Made by a program: the position numbers and the translations under genes. A stretch of DNA of 64,000 nt from Syngnathus acus (Eukaryota > Chordata > Actinopteri > Syngnathiformes > Syngnathidae): assembly GCF_901709675.1 (NCBI RefSeq), contig NC_051092.1, forward strand, positions 9,132,491-9,196,490. Direction: 5' to 3'. The notes under the pieces are model-generated. The model had not been told where the DNA came from and made no database searches. It saw nothing but the letters and a program-made list of their open reading frames with translations. Positions 36,260 through 49,300 of this stretch are shown here, one piece after another. The first letter of the stretch is position 1, and every line of letters starts with the position of its first letter.

Positions 36260-36637
36260 CGTGTGTTGACGTCATTCAACCCTCGAGCCGTGAGTGCTGA
36301 TTGGCTGGAAGTGACGTAACCTCATAGTTTCCTATTTTTTTCTCCCTCGCTGCAAAACCATGACCTCATCGCGTTAGTTCAAGAAAGTGCTAAAGTGTAC
36401 CTTTTGTAACCACCCCCACACCTTTTAACCAACACACATGCACGTCTTAGATAGCTGGCTAGCAGTAAACCGCATCTGGGTCGCTTTATCTATCTTTTTG
36501 TGCTGTTTTGTATTAACCAATTCCAAATCCAGTTCAATGTTTCGCCGCGCTTTCATGTGCGGCTCGCTTCTGGCGCTGTCACCCCGCGTCAGCTGCACTG
36601 TGCCCCGGGACACCGGCGGCCACGGGCGGCCGCACTC
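36260..36637 (+). promoter_or_regulatory. dusp8: DUSP8 promoter with CRE and CCAAT elements
   Basis: A perfect cAMP response element TGACGTCA at 36267-36274, a second CRE-type site TGACGTAA at 36312-36319, and an inverted CCAAT box (ATTGG, 36300-36304) lie within 55 bp. CG dinucleotides become frequent from 36540 on. The following exon ends in a consensus donor at 36710. CRE pairs are typical of stimulus-induced genes, a behaviour known for MAPK phosphatases. The start site itself cannot be read. Confidence 0.5.
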
Positions 36638-36710
36638 ATGACGACCCCGCCGCTTTCCCCTGTCACACGGAGGCTGTTAGGTGACCACAAAACACAGACT
36701 GGAACCCCAG
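36400..36710 (+). other. dusp8: Probable DUSP8 leader exon with an upstream ORF
   Basis: A CG-rich stretch ending in CCCCAG|GTAAGG at 36710. The ATG at 36638 opens 24 codons (MTTPPLSPVTRRLLGDHKTQ...), crosses the splice to 40728 and stops at TGA 40775-40777, 93 bp before the DUSP8 start; it is about 40 codons long. It is out of frame with the stop-free DUSP8 frame, so it is an upstream ORF rather than an N-terminal extension. The 5' edge of the exon is approximate. Confidence 0.5.
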
Positions 36711-39700
36711 GTAAGGTGTGCATGTGTGTATGTTGTGTCGCACACCACCATGCTAGCTCCAGTTAGCCGTCATTAGCTCTGTGATCATGTACCCCCACCC
36801 CTCCCTTGCCTCCTCCCTCCTCTCACATCCACTGTCAGTGCGCGCGTGCGTCTCCTTCGATGGGAATTAAACACTGAACGCTTCGTTTAGTGTTGGACAG
36901 AAATGATTCGATTAACATTTGCCGATTGCAAGGTAAGAGCGCCATCCTTCCGATTTTTGAGCAAACTAATGCGATTAACAAAAAGCAAGCTTTGCGATTC
37001 ATGATTGCCGTGTGTTATTTTTGCATACGGACATACAGTACAACACGCGTCATAACAAATACACGACAGGTTCCCTCTACTGTATGAACCCTTTATAAAG
37101 GCGTTTATAGGGGTGGAGAACATAGCAGGTCGCAACTGCAATCGCCCCATGCTGAATTTTGTGAAGGTCGATTTATTACAATGGCCCCATATTCCCCCAT
37201 CTTTGACTATGTTTGACTATGTTGTCAAGCAGGCCTCTTATTTATTTATGCGTTTCCAAATGTGGCAGATATGAGTGCACGCTTTGCTGTTTGAGTAGTG
37301 ATCTAAATTGATTGTGAATGTCATGATTAGCACCTAGATTTGGGTTATTGCAAAATCCGAGCAGAGGGATCCCCTCAGTCAAATAGCGTCGATAATAAGA
37401 CAAAGCTTCTGCAATTCGAGGAATATTGAACCAGACCCACTAGCCTCTGCAGAATGCAGATGCATGATCATTTCACAGGTAAATTATTTTTTTCCACTAT
37501 TTTGCAGATTGGTCGATAAATCGTATTTAAAAAGAACATATTTCGCTCCATTTATTACAAAATGCAGTACTACATTATTTCAGATTGACAATGCAGAAAA
37601 TGCACAAAGATTAATTAATTATGATTCAGTAGCTGAGTTTGACCATAAAATAACAACAGAAAGTCGGCAAAAGTGTTGGTCATTGTTTCCTAAGTAAAAG
37701 CACATGCAGGGATATGTATGTATTTTAGATTAAGCTATTAAAAAATCTGCCTTCATGGAACACTACAGAAATGGGTGAATACTTATTGAATTGATTATTA
37801 AAATAATCACTGATTAAGTTGATAATCAATTAGGTGTCAGTTAATAGTTATGCATACTGTAGGCCTATATGTTTAGAACAAAAGCAAACTGCTTATAATT
37901 TTATACTATGTGATTTGTATTGTTGCAAAGTACGGTTTATTGGCTCTAATATTCTTCAGAGTCTGAGGCTGGACTCAGTTTGTGTGCAACTGCACACACA
38001 ACCCATTAAAGACTGGGAGACCCTCACAAGTGGTTGTGGTCTTCACCATCAACCGAGTGTCATATTGTGAAACGAGGAGCCGCCTAACGTCATCGAACAG
38101 ACTGGCCACAGGAGATGTTGTGCATGAGTTAATGAATAACCTGGATGGTGTTACATCAGGGCTGGCTGCCCTCCAGTTGTTGGTTTTCTTTTGTGTGTGT
38201 TGTCCTGACGCCTGCTATGGTGATATTTACGTTTTACCTACTGATCAAAGCTTACTTAATTATAAGATGTGTGTTATTTGATTACCTGCTGAAGAGATAC
38301 ATTCATCATACGTGGCCTCCAAAATATTTTTGAGGTTGGAAACTCAATTAAGAGCCTGAACAAAACACTGGCAATCAATTCAACACAGTGGGAATAGATT
38401 GACATTGACGAATGAGGATATTCACACATTTTGACTGTTTGGTGCAAGGCAAAGGGATTAAAACGCTTGGAGAGACATCATGTCTTGACGTGCTGCAAAA
38501 GTGCTTTAGCACTAATGACTGACATGCTCGTTTCTGCTTTGCAGTTCCAGTTCTGTAAGATATTCAAATTTTGCCAACAAGGACTAACTTAAGTAAAGAT
38601 GAACCGGTTATACTGGTTCTTCTGCCAGTGCTCAAGTTGTAACGAGACTGCTGACTTTGCAAACCCTGTCAACATGTATGCAGTTGTCATGTAAACATCT
38701 GGCGTGAAGGGAGGATTAAAGAACAAGGAATAATGGACCTTGCTTGAAACCAAACGGTGATAGGCTGCATCTGCTCTTGCTCCTCAGCTAGCATACTGAG
38801 GGTACCATTCCATCACCATCACCCTCCCCACGCTGGACTGTCTCTATGGCAACAGCAGAATCTGCTCAGGGTCTGCAAACTCTCATTCTGCTCCATCCTA
38901 CCTCAGCATGTTTTCCTCCGCTCTCGATTCATAGCTAGCTCCTAACCCCGCCCTCCTTTAGCTTAAAATTGCACGTTTGTTTTTGTTAGTGTTTTCAATC
39001 TCAAGAGTTCATTCTAGAGGAAGTATGGTTAGCTGAGTTTGGGCTATGTTATTGTCTAAGTTTACTTCCCCTTGTGTCCCTCTCTCGTCCAGACAAACGG
39101 TGTCACTGTGGACGCAAGCACAGTATTAGCAACGTTGAATGATGCGGTGCACCTTGCGTAAAGCTGCCTATTCCTCGTAGCCTTGTTTTCAAATACTATG
39201 ACGAGAGGGATGGAGGAAGCACGGGCAATCTCTGGGTGTGGAGCAATTGCCATTAGACTTACGTCAAATGCGCTCGGCAAACAGGAAAAACGTGCAACTT
39301 TTGGAAGCTTTGTTCTAAGCCCGGCGTCATCATGTGAGGTATGCATGACAAGTGACGAATTGGTCGCTGGTGTCATTCCAGAAGGAGCAGTCAGGCGTCA
39401 CAATGATTTAAAACCCGCGAAACAAAAACGCCAACTAATGTAAGATTAGAAGCGAAAATAAAACCAATAACACATAGTCTCATTTTCAAGCGCAAAGGAC
39501 ATAACCATTTAGGATGGCACAAAATCAATCAACAAGAAATCAGCTTTAAGTGCAAGAACTCATTTTGTGCATTTTTCTTCTCTCAAAAATCAACTCATTA
39601 AAAATGTTGATATTATGGAGGTGCTGTTTGTCCTGCATTCATAAAATATACTGTAGTCTACAATATTACTGTCCTCATTTTCCTCTTGACCGTTTCTGTG

Positions 39701-40727
39701 CTGGAATCACAGAAAACATAAAAATAATAATAATTTTGATACACTCTGATCTTCTACATATCTTGTTCATGTCGTGGCATGTGTGACTTGAATTTAGATA
39801 TTTCCCAAAGTATCCTTTTTATCATCGCATTTTGTCTTGACTTGTTATCATAACGTGACAATGTCTTTATTTCTCTGTGGCTTTGCTTCGACATTTGCTA
39901 AATTATACCCTTCAGAGAAACTCTTTTCTGGTGAGCATTTTTTTACGCCTCTCCACGCTTACTGTTTGAACCCCTCCGCCGCACGTTACTCTCCCTTTTC
40001 ACCTCAGGTTTAAACTTCCATTTAGACTTCAGGGGTAAATGAGAGGAGACCTATCTATATTTCATGACACTATGCGCCTGTGGATGAATAAAACAGCCCC
40101 GCAGTCACACTGACCTCTCTTGTCGCCTGACATGTTTTTGTCAGGAATGAGCCCGTGAACCTATCAAGTCTAACGGTACGTACGCAAGTTGTAGATGGTC
40201 GTGTGCAGCCTAGTGTACTTGCACGTTGCGTCGACAAACCACGCCATGTACTTTGATTCACAAATGGAAATGTGGACATCAACCAAGCGATTAGCAGTGA
40301 CAGACTGAAAGCTACACTCCATCAATTTTATGAACAGTTGAACACATTGGTGTGCATGCACACATGCACATAGCTCACTGGCTATTCCTTCATGTCCAGG
40401 CTTGTGCTCCAAATTCCCCGGGCTTAATTTATCTCACTCCCTCAGTCCCATCGTTTCCTGTTTCATGAGCTGACGTACGAGTCTATCAACATCAGGTCAA
40501 CCTTCGTACACAAACAAGCGTGCACATTTTTGAGTGCAGGCGATAAATGTAACTCAAAACATAAAAATGCGGCAACCTATTTAAGGCGAAGTATTTCGAT
40601 TCCAGCTTGCATTGTTGTGGTGATCCTGGTTGTTGCGTCTGACTAGTTCATGTAAAATGCAATCGCATAACTATTCATTTGAATCTTCTTTTAATCCTCA
40701 TTTGAATATTTTATTTTATTTCCTCAG
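36711..40727 (+). other. DUSP8 intron 1
   Basis: About 4 kb between the leader exon and the start-codon exon. Overlapping open stretches on both strands near 39.06-39.44 kb have no recognisable domain. Nothing else supported is seen. Confidence 0.4.
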
Positions 40728-40870
40728 GCAGAATGGATCTCTCAACACCTGCCTCAATGATCCTGTTTGTCCTTTGAGCCTGCCTTTTTTTTTTTTTTTT
40801 TTTTGCACATTTCCTCCTTCACCTCTGCGGCACCTAATCCAACACCTTCATCTTTGGCCCCGCCGACATC

Positions 40871-43800
40871 ATGGCAGGGGAGAAAGGGCCAACCAAGCGA
40901 AGCACCATGGACATCAAGCGCCTGGCAAGCCTCATCCAGAGAGGAACAGGGCGCTTGCTGGTGATAGACAGCAGGACATTCTCAGAGTACAACGCATCAC
41001 ACGTGCAGGGAGCGGTCAACGTTTGCTGCTCCAAGCTTGTGAAGAGACGGCTGCAGCAGGATAAGGTGTCTGTCACAGAGCTACTGCAACCCAATGGCAA
41101 AATAAAGGTGAGTTTGAAGCTTCGCCAACCTTACGACTTTTTGTGCTGAGATGTGACGCAAAGTGTGTGAGATCAGTGGTGTGTGCTAACCATTTTCTAT
41201 TACAGCAGTGTCGTTTTCTTTATCCGACGCATGGGTATCTTGAAGCTTGTAAGAGGAAGCATATAATAAAATGTCATATAAAATCTTAATGCAATATGTT
41301 TTATGTGGCCTTACAATAGATTAGGATCAGGATGAACTTTATTCTCCCTTCTGGGGGAATTCATCTGAAACGTCAATGAAACAGCCGGAGCCACTATAAA
41401 GCTGGTATACTCGTCCACACCATACACACCTTAAGAAAATAAAACACACAGTCAGGCATGAAAAGTGAGCATGCTCACTCCTTGGATGCAACACATTGGT
41501 GTATTCAAGGCTAAAACCAAACTAATCCAAAGGTGCTCCTGTCAACAAATATTTACCCTGCTTAAGTGCCCTCAGGCAAGTCACTGACCAGATGGTACTT
41601 CCACAGCACATGATGATACCTCTTCTGCAAAGAGCACCAAAAACTATATTTGCGGGACACGCATATTGTAGGTTTGTTGCTTTTCATTGGCCCTTGAATT
41701 GGATCCTCTCGTTTTCCATGACTTCTCCTCTGAATATGACAGTCTTTTTTCCATGTCCTGTCCGGCCGTGGTGGCACGCTGACTCCTGTATTTTTAGTCA
41801 CTGTGTGAAACTCAAGAAAGTCTGAGAGGGGAAACCTTAGCAGGGAGTGGGTGTTGTTGGTGTGTAGATGGTTAGCCTTGCAGTATTATATGACTGGACA
41901 GCAACAAAGCTGGTGTTGTGACACATGGCATTCTTCAAAATCAGTTGTGTTGTGAGTTTTAGCTCATTATATGCAATGCAATCAAATCCTGACACACCAA
42001 GGCTACAGTTGAGTGACTTTCTTAGCTGTAAGGTTCATTAATTTTTTCCCCCCCCATTTCCTTGTCCTTTCTTGCACGTGTTACGGAGGTGAGTAGCTGA
42101 CGAACGGCTCTCATATGGTTTGATGGATTCAATTGACGAAAGACTTCCTGTACATTGTTTTGATTTCTTTTGTAGTAATCCGACCGAGTCCACCTCTTCA
42201 TGGGGCTCATGTAAATATTAGATTTTTGTCAGCCTTAGAACATTTCTGACGTTATCCTCCACCCTCTCATTGCTTCAAAGTTTCTTTATTTTATTCTCCT
42301 CTTCCCACTGCTGGTTTATTATCATCTACCCCCCCACTCACCCAGTAAAGAGGATGAGGCTTGCGATTAATGCGAGGCTGGATAAAGCTGGAAATAGCCG
42401 GGTGAGAGAGGAGGGCCTGACAGACCAAGACTCTTTTGTTATTGGCTAAGCATGACATCATCCCTTTTGTGTGGCCACTGGCAGACCGCGGGCTCGGCAC
42501 GTGCAGACTGGCTGCGCGGTGTTAATACTGGCTTCCAGCTTATCCCCAACACACACACACATATACACACCCTGCCCCCCACATGGCTCTGAGCAACGCC
42601 AAGGGCCGTGTCAACCAGCCAAGACGGCAAAGGACACCATTGTGGTTCTTTGTTAGGGAAGTGAATACAGGAAGCCAGGAAGCGGGAGAGCAGCACGGAG
42701 GGTATTCATGGCCTCCGTGCAGCCTCCCTGACTGCCTCCCATCTCACATCCCATTGAGATGTAATAGCCTGCATCCCCCAGGCGCTGCACTCACCCCCGT
42801 TCATAAAAGCTCCCAACGCTTCAGTTAACTGAGTTGATTGAACATCCATCCATTGGTACTGCAGTAAACCAAACTCAGTCTTCTTTCTTGTCGTCTTTAC
42901 ATTCCCTCGTAGTCTCTTTACGGCTAGTTGTCAATTTGGGTCAAAGAGACATTGGTCCAGTGGGATAAATGATGGCGGAATTTCAGGACGTGGGATGGCA
43001 CAGGCTTAGTCAGGAATTGGTCTTCTCTCGCCTCTTTCTATTCTTTCTTTGCGAAACTACAGCTAATGCATTCTCCAACTATTCTACACAAACATCAATT
43101 ATTGAATCGGGACGAGCGAGTACCAATACCAGGAATCAGTTTCGGCAGACTATACCATTATCGGCTGCCCTCTTGTGGCAGTTTACAATCAGGAAATGGA
43201 CAGTACAAATTAGGAGAATAGATAAATAGAAATTGCCATTAACGTCTTACAATTTTAAGGGAAAATGTCGCATTGGGATATATAGGTGTTTAAAATTATC
43301 TGTCAGTTTTCTTTTGGGGGGAGTTCATGGATCAAAAATAGTAGTCGTATTGGTATCAGTGACTACTCTAGAGTGGATTACTCGTACTAAAAATAGTGGC
43401 TCCAAATATCCCTTTTAATTAAGTTACTGGTTCCGTAAGATGTCAGAAAATAGGCAAAAATGTTGATCATTGTTTTCCAAAGTCAAAGTTTTATTTATAT
43501 TCAACACAAAGATAAAGGGAAGAAAAGAAAAAGAAACATTTTCCACTTTTATGGAGGAATATAAAATAATTATTTACTGGTTAGGAGGTAAAGCTTTGGA
43601 ACAAAAAAACATATAAACAATTACTTGATTATCAAAACTAATTTGAAGTTTAAGTTTTCAGTTTAATTCAATGGAAAAAAAACACTAAAACCACAAAAGA
43701 ATTGAAATTGATTTAACGTAGCCGCGCGGTGGTAATGCTTAGCACGTTCATCTCAAAGTTGAGTTCTTGTGTTTGAATCTTTTGAATGGAGTTTGCATAT

Positions 43801-46304
43801 TGTCCACATGCTTGTGTGAGCTTCCTCCCACGTTCCAAAAACACCCATGTGTTACCTTAATATAGCTTCTCGTCTGGGGTGACGTCATATTTGTCATCAA
43901 AGGAACATAGGTGATGATTCACAATGTCGATTCCTTCCGACATTACACCATGTGGCAATCCTGGAAGTTTTACTCACATTTCTTTCATGCCTGCCGTTGT
44001 TTAAATGACGCTCTGTTTGATATGTACTTCCCCACAAAGTTGAAAAAAAAAAATACCCAGAATGAGCCAATGATTGACTGGTGTTTGATGGAAAGGAAGT
44101 AAAATGAAGGCCACGGTTTAACCGGCTCTGCAGCTTGCATTTTTGTGTGATATGTCTAAGGGTGGGATCGAGGTGCACAAAACCATTGTCATTTGTTATC
44201 CAAGAAATGTTTGAGTAACAATTATAACACTTGTGGCTGTTGTACAAGTGTGCAGATGATTTAACCGCTGTTCAAAAAACAAAACAGAAAAACAGTATAG
44301 TACAACAACCCCGCCTGAAAGAATGACGTCATGCTCTTTTTTCGGGCGGTAAAAAATATGCATGCAACCAAAAATAAAAAGGATCAATTACATCAGGGGT
44401 GATGCCATACATTCTACACACTATAAAATATATTGCTTTCCTAACGCACTTGCTGGATAGCTGTGGATATTTGAGCTATTATGCTACTACAAGGTTGAAA
44501 TAATTGACATAGTTTGACTATGCTAAAGATTGGATTTTAGTGGGCTGAAAAGTTGAAGCTAAAGTTGAACTTTGGACAGTTCCATAGTGCACTGAAGTTG
44601 AAGTATATTTAATGTCTGGCTTTGGAAACCTGGATCTGGGTTCCAATACCAGTCAGGGCAACCTCGAAAAATGGGTGGGTTGTGTCAGGAATGACATCGG
44701 GTGTAAAACATTTTGCCAAACATATGCGAGTGACTTCGTGGTAACCCATTTCAAGTTTGGCTCAATTTACTTTTGACCCACTGAAGATGCTTACCATTTT
44801 TTTCCTTATTTCCCCTCATGCCCTTCTTGGCTTTTGTTTTCCTTTTTTTTTCTCTCTCTCTTTCTCTCTCCATCAGTGTCTCCATGGCCACTCCTTGATT
44901 CTCCCTTCCTACCACGAGCAATGCTTGTTTACCTGCAGTGTTCGTGCGTCACAACGCAGCACTGCAGAGGGATGGAGACTGTTCTAATGCAGCAGTCTGA
45001 CAGCCTGCAGTTCTCAACTGCTAGCTCATTGACCTTTACCGCACAAAACTCATGCAAATAGCTCATGCGACTTTCTTTTTTTAAACTGGTCACTTTGAGA
45101 ACTGGAAAGTTTCAAACAGTGTCATATCAATGTGTGAGTTATTTCTTCAAAACGGGCTCTCTGCTTTTGTCTTCTCATCGTTAAACAAATCACAGCAGAC
45201 CAGATTCGCTTCTACGCGACTGCTTGTTGACCTTGTCCAGTCCAAATCACCTGCATGGCTGTCTGCCACCACCACCCCCCCCCCCCCCCCCACCACCACC
45301 ACCACCACCACCACCATCAATTCTGCACACTCTGAATCATCAACAAAATGCCTTTTAAATAAGTGAATGAAGGCTGTTGGAAAGTGCAATTTTGTCTTTG
45401 AGCTGTTTTATGTTGCGCCAATACAAGAATTCAAATTCTTCTCTTGACTGCCTTGTCATTTTTTTTTTCCTCCACCTCATCCCTCTCTGCCTTCTTCCTC
45501 CTGCTCGCTCTCTCCTCTTTCCAATCCAGTGGTAGTTCAGTGATGCAGCAATTCAGAGCTGCAGTAGGTGCTCCCTCTTGGTCACATGACCAAAGCCTGC
45601 CCAACAACATGGGGAAGAACAACACAGTGGACTCCTATGCGCATGCTCACATTCACATGGAAGCACACTTCTACCCATCCCTCCCTTAAGCTGACATCAA
45701 GCGCACCACAATGATAAATGCCGCACCGTGTTGTCATAGCACAAATGGCGTTTTAAATGTTACTGTTACAGATTCCCTTTCCACCAAGCACGGGGTTATC
45801 TGCAACATAAATATTCTGATCATAGATGCAGCCCTTATGTATTATTCATACCGTAAGGCTCGATATTTCTAATTTACAACCAAATCTGTTTACTGTTGCA
45901 GGCATTCTAATCACTAAGGCTGCGATTGACTGTCGTAACTGTCAACTGCATGCTTGCTGGTTATTTATCTTTTCAGTGATGCTACATACCAGAACGAGAC
46001 AGATTCAACTCTTGCAGCTGATTATATGTGTTTGTTATGAAAATGTTTTGTGCCACAGCAAGTGAGGCTGGGACTACCTATGTCCCAAATGTATGTTCAG
46101 GAGAATAAAAAGTATATTTTGTACTGTTTTCACTTAACACTGTATCTACCTTGTCTTCTGTGCAGGTGGAGCTGGGCAGGAAGCAGGAAGTGGTGCTTTA
46201 TGACCAGAGTTCCAAAGAGGCAGCTCATCTGTCCAAAGACGGCTTTGTGCACATTCTCTTGGGGAAGTTGGAGGGCACCTTCCACAAAGTCTCCCTGCTT
46301 ACTG
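40871..46304 (+). CDS. dusp8: DUSP8 dual-specificity MAPK phosphatase (N-terminal exons)
   Basis: The N-terminal rhodanese/CH2 domain of a JNK/p38-directed MAP kinase phosphatase. Exon 40728-41107 has the start codon at 40871 in a strong context (ATCATGG) and encodes 79 residues, MAGEKGPTKRSTMDIKRLAS through LLVIDSRTFSEYN and CCSKLVKRRLQQDKV, ending in phase 0. Exon 46166-46304 (acceptor TTCTGTGCAG) adds VELGRKQEVVLYDQSSKEAA and LLGKLEGTFHKVSLLT, leaving one nucleotide of a Gly codon. The MAG start, KRLASLI and SKLVKRRLQQ match DUSP8 better than its paralogue DUSP16. LVKRRLQQ is the basic kinase-interaction motif. A long T tract lies in the leader just before the start. The catalytic HCxxGxxR exons were not found downstream in the window and are presumably past 64 kb. 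Confidence 0.88.
43717..43860. repeat. Dispersed teleost repeat, reverse orientation
   Basis: GCGCGGTGGTAATGCTTAGC, GGAGTTTGCATATTGTCCAC and CTTCCTCCCACGTTCCAAAA in this order are the reverse complement of the family at 27530-27836. Confidence 0.55.
45267..45317. repeat. Poly-C / (CAC)n repeat
   Basis: A tract of about 17 C followed by about eight CAC/ACC units. Confidence 0.9.
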
Positions 46305-49300
46305 GTACGGATCAGACTGGGAGTTGGTGTGTGTGTGAAAATTCTGTTTGTTTGTTTTTTTGTTTATTCATTTATTCGTTTATTTATTTATGTATGTATT
46401 TATTTATTTATTTAGCGATATTTACATTTTACTGTCCACCACAAAGTAGTACCCATCTCATATTTCACATATCTTGCAGTGAGCTGAAGCTTTATGACAC
46501 GGTTTTGTCAGTAGATGTCACTGTTTTGCATCACATATCACAGCACCTGCAAGGGAGTTTTATTCAGCGTTAATATAATCAAACCGCATGCCCACACACA
46601 TTTGTAGCACCGGATGTTTACATGCCTGCCATGACTCCTCTCTAATGACTCTGATGTTTAATCCTCTCAGGAGTCCTACTCTTACTTAGCATCATTTGGA
46701 ATAATGCTGAAGTTTAACTTAAGTATCGCAGTTATGCTGTCATAGTGTCCAGTAAGCACACTAAGGCTTAATTTAGCAGCAGCGAGACTCATTGAGTTAA
46801 TAACATCTTATGTGCAGCGTATGCAAGGATGTTATCGCACAGACATACAGCAGCAGAGGCTTATGAGTCCATCCTCAAATGTGTCAGTGCAGAAAAGATA
46901 ATCTGCCTTAGTTAGAATGCAAATGAGACAGCAGAGGCATGTCGCTAGGGGTAAATAGACATTTTCTGTGCATTTGTTCAGCACTTGGTCATGAGTTATT
47001 CTTAAATGTCATACATTGTCTTAAAGCACCAGTACTTAGTAGTCAAGCACTATATTACATGTAAGAAATTTCGACCCCACCACCGCCGATTTTTATACAT
47101 TTTCATTCACTTCACAGGAAAAGAGCTTGTCAGCAATTGCTGTGTTGTGTAAGTCTCCTCAGCACACGTCTTTCGTTGCTCTCGTTTATTTTCTGCTGTT
47201 TCCACGACAACAGTGGCAGAGAATATTCCACAGGAGTACCCGGCCAATAGAAATGTCTGTTGTTTATGTGTAAGTACGACAGCCAGTGACTGTGCATACC
47301 CGACGCTCTGTCTGCGTGTAATGCGGCTGCATGGGCAGAGTAGCGGGTGATGTGTGTGTGTGCGTGCATGCATGTCTGAATTGTGGCATGCATCAATTTG
47401 TGCAAGGTAGCGCTGGAGGATGTGCCTGTTTGTCGTTTCCACAAAAGAGACGTTGACAGATGAATGGAAACGGATTCTGGATTTTTTTTTTATCCAGTGT
47501 TTCATTGCACTCCTAAAAATAGCTTCACGTATGACACTTATAAAAATAAATCTGCTTTAGTGTAGTATGAATAAAGGGTAAGCATTGTTGAAAATGGAAG
47601 GATGGATACTTGTGTGCTTGAAAGTGTGTGTGGTGCCCTTGTTCTCATATCGGACACATCAAAAGAATATTGTGTGTGTATACTGTAAATATGTAAAAGG
47701 GGATGAAATCATGATGTACTGGTGCAGTTGCAGATGAGAGTCACATGAAGTCATCTTTACTGCACTTATGTGGAATGTAGTAATAGTATTTGAATCCTAG
47801 CCTTCTGCTGTTTTCTGCCCTTTCTCAAAGCTATAAATGAATTGGTGAGCTAAGTAATTATTTGCAGCCTTCATCTTTCTACGACTTATTTGGCCTTCCT
47901 GCCTCCTTTCACAAGGGAGCTTAAAATAAAAAGTAATCCTTTTTTCTGTCACTACCACCCTGTCATCCTTTTTCTCCATTCTGCTATGTACTTTTACTGA
48001 ACTCTAGATTTTAACTGCTAGTAATTCTTGCAACGATTGTATTTCTCTGATCTGACTGACCTATTATAGGCTCTTATGTCACCCTCGCACGCAAAGGACT
48101 TAATGTAACATTCCTGCAAATAGGCCAGCAGTGATACGCTTGGGAGTGCAAAGGAGAGAGCGTTGTATCGATATATAAAAACAAAAACTCCTTACATGGA
48201 TGGTCAGGATGGGAAATTAAATGATGAAGCTCAATGTATGAAAGCAAATTTGGAGATTCTGTTGTTATAAAGTAACAAGATGGGAATTAGATCAATTACT
48301 TGAATGTCATGTTACACAACCAGTAGTCATGTGCTGGATAAATATTTATTGAAAAAACGTCATTCACCCCTCAGAGGTTTGTGCCGGTCAACTAAATAAT
48401 CGCTTGAGACGGAACCTCTTCCGACACTTGCATGATGTCATCGAGCAGGCAATAGAACCATTGTATGTCTTCCATTTCCCATTGACACCCATAGATTGCG
48501 TGCGTGTATGGATGTGTATTTTTTTTACTTCTGCTTTTATGCATCCGTGTGTTTGAGTTATTACTGCACCGACTGTGAGAAAGTGTTTGTGAGAAAAATA
48601 TTTTTACTATAAGTGACCTCATTCAGTTGGAGCTCATGGTGATGTCTTGCCTTTTAGAGACTTGTGACTGGATGTGTGTGCATGTGTGCGTGCGTGTGTG
48701 TGTCTCAAAGAGGAGAACATGACTTGTTTGGAGCCAGCTGCCTCCCTCGTGGGTCTAAAGTTTGCATGTTTCCCACCAACCTTGCATCATACAGTCAAGT
48801 CAAAGGCAGCACTACTCCTGCCAGTGCCCGGCTACATTGTATGTTAGCCGATGCCATCTGGGGAGTCGTGTCATGTCAAATCATTCCCGATGTTGGCCTG
48901 CATGATTCAAGCATGCTGACGCAGATGAACTTGGGTTTAGCAGAAGACGCTGAGGTCGCACTATGGTCGTTTCTTTGACACGAAAGTCCAGAATTTATTT
49001 GCCTGTGCTTTTTTAAAAAGTGGTGGCATTTTTCCGTAACTTTGTGCACTATTGCCGAGAAACGGAATGCCGCAATTACATTGTTAGATGTGTGATGACT
49101 TCAGCGCTGGCCTGACATTTTAGCATGACCTGTACAATATGCAATAGTTGCTTTCAGCACGTCAACGTGGGAGAATTGTAAACCAGGTATTGAACAGCAA
49201 ACCCCAGGTCAAAGAAATCTTGATGCAAGTTGTTTTGAAATTGTTTTTAGTGTGGTCCAGCTTTCTCCTCCGTGATTGTATGGGTTTTCTCCACAGACTG

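Larger units (their letters stand above)
41108..46165 (+). other. DUSP8 intron 2
   Basis: A 5-kb intron (GTGAGT to TGCAG). It contains a reverse-oriented dispersed fish repeat (43717-43860), a C-tract/CAC repeat at 45.27-45.32 kb and no recognised coding exon. Confidence 0.5.

Noticed and set aside
39062-39443. Overlapping open frames of 104 and 86 codons on opposite strands
   Set aside because: No recognisable domain, no splice context, and both strands equally open, so chance is likely.
40871-46304. Alternative call of DUSP16 for the third gene
   Set aside because: The MAG start and the KRLASLI and CCSKLVKRRLQQ stretches fit DUSP8 better than DUSP16, though the paralogues are close and the catalytic exons are not visible.
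48664-48978. 104-codon open frame on the plus strand
   Set aside because: It begins in a GT-rich tract, has no domain or splice support, and lies in the DUSP8 intron.
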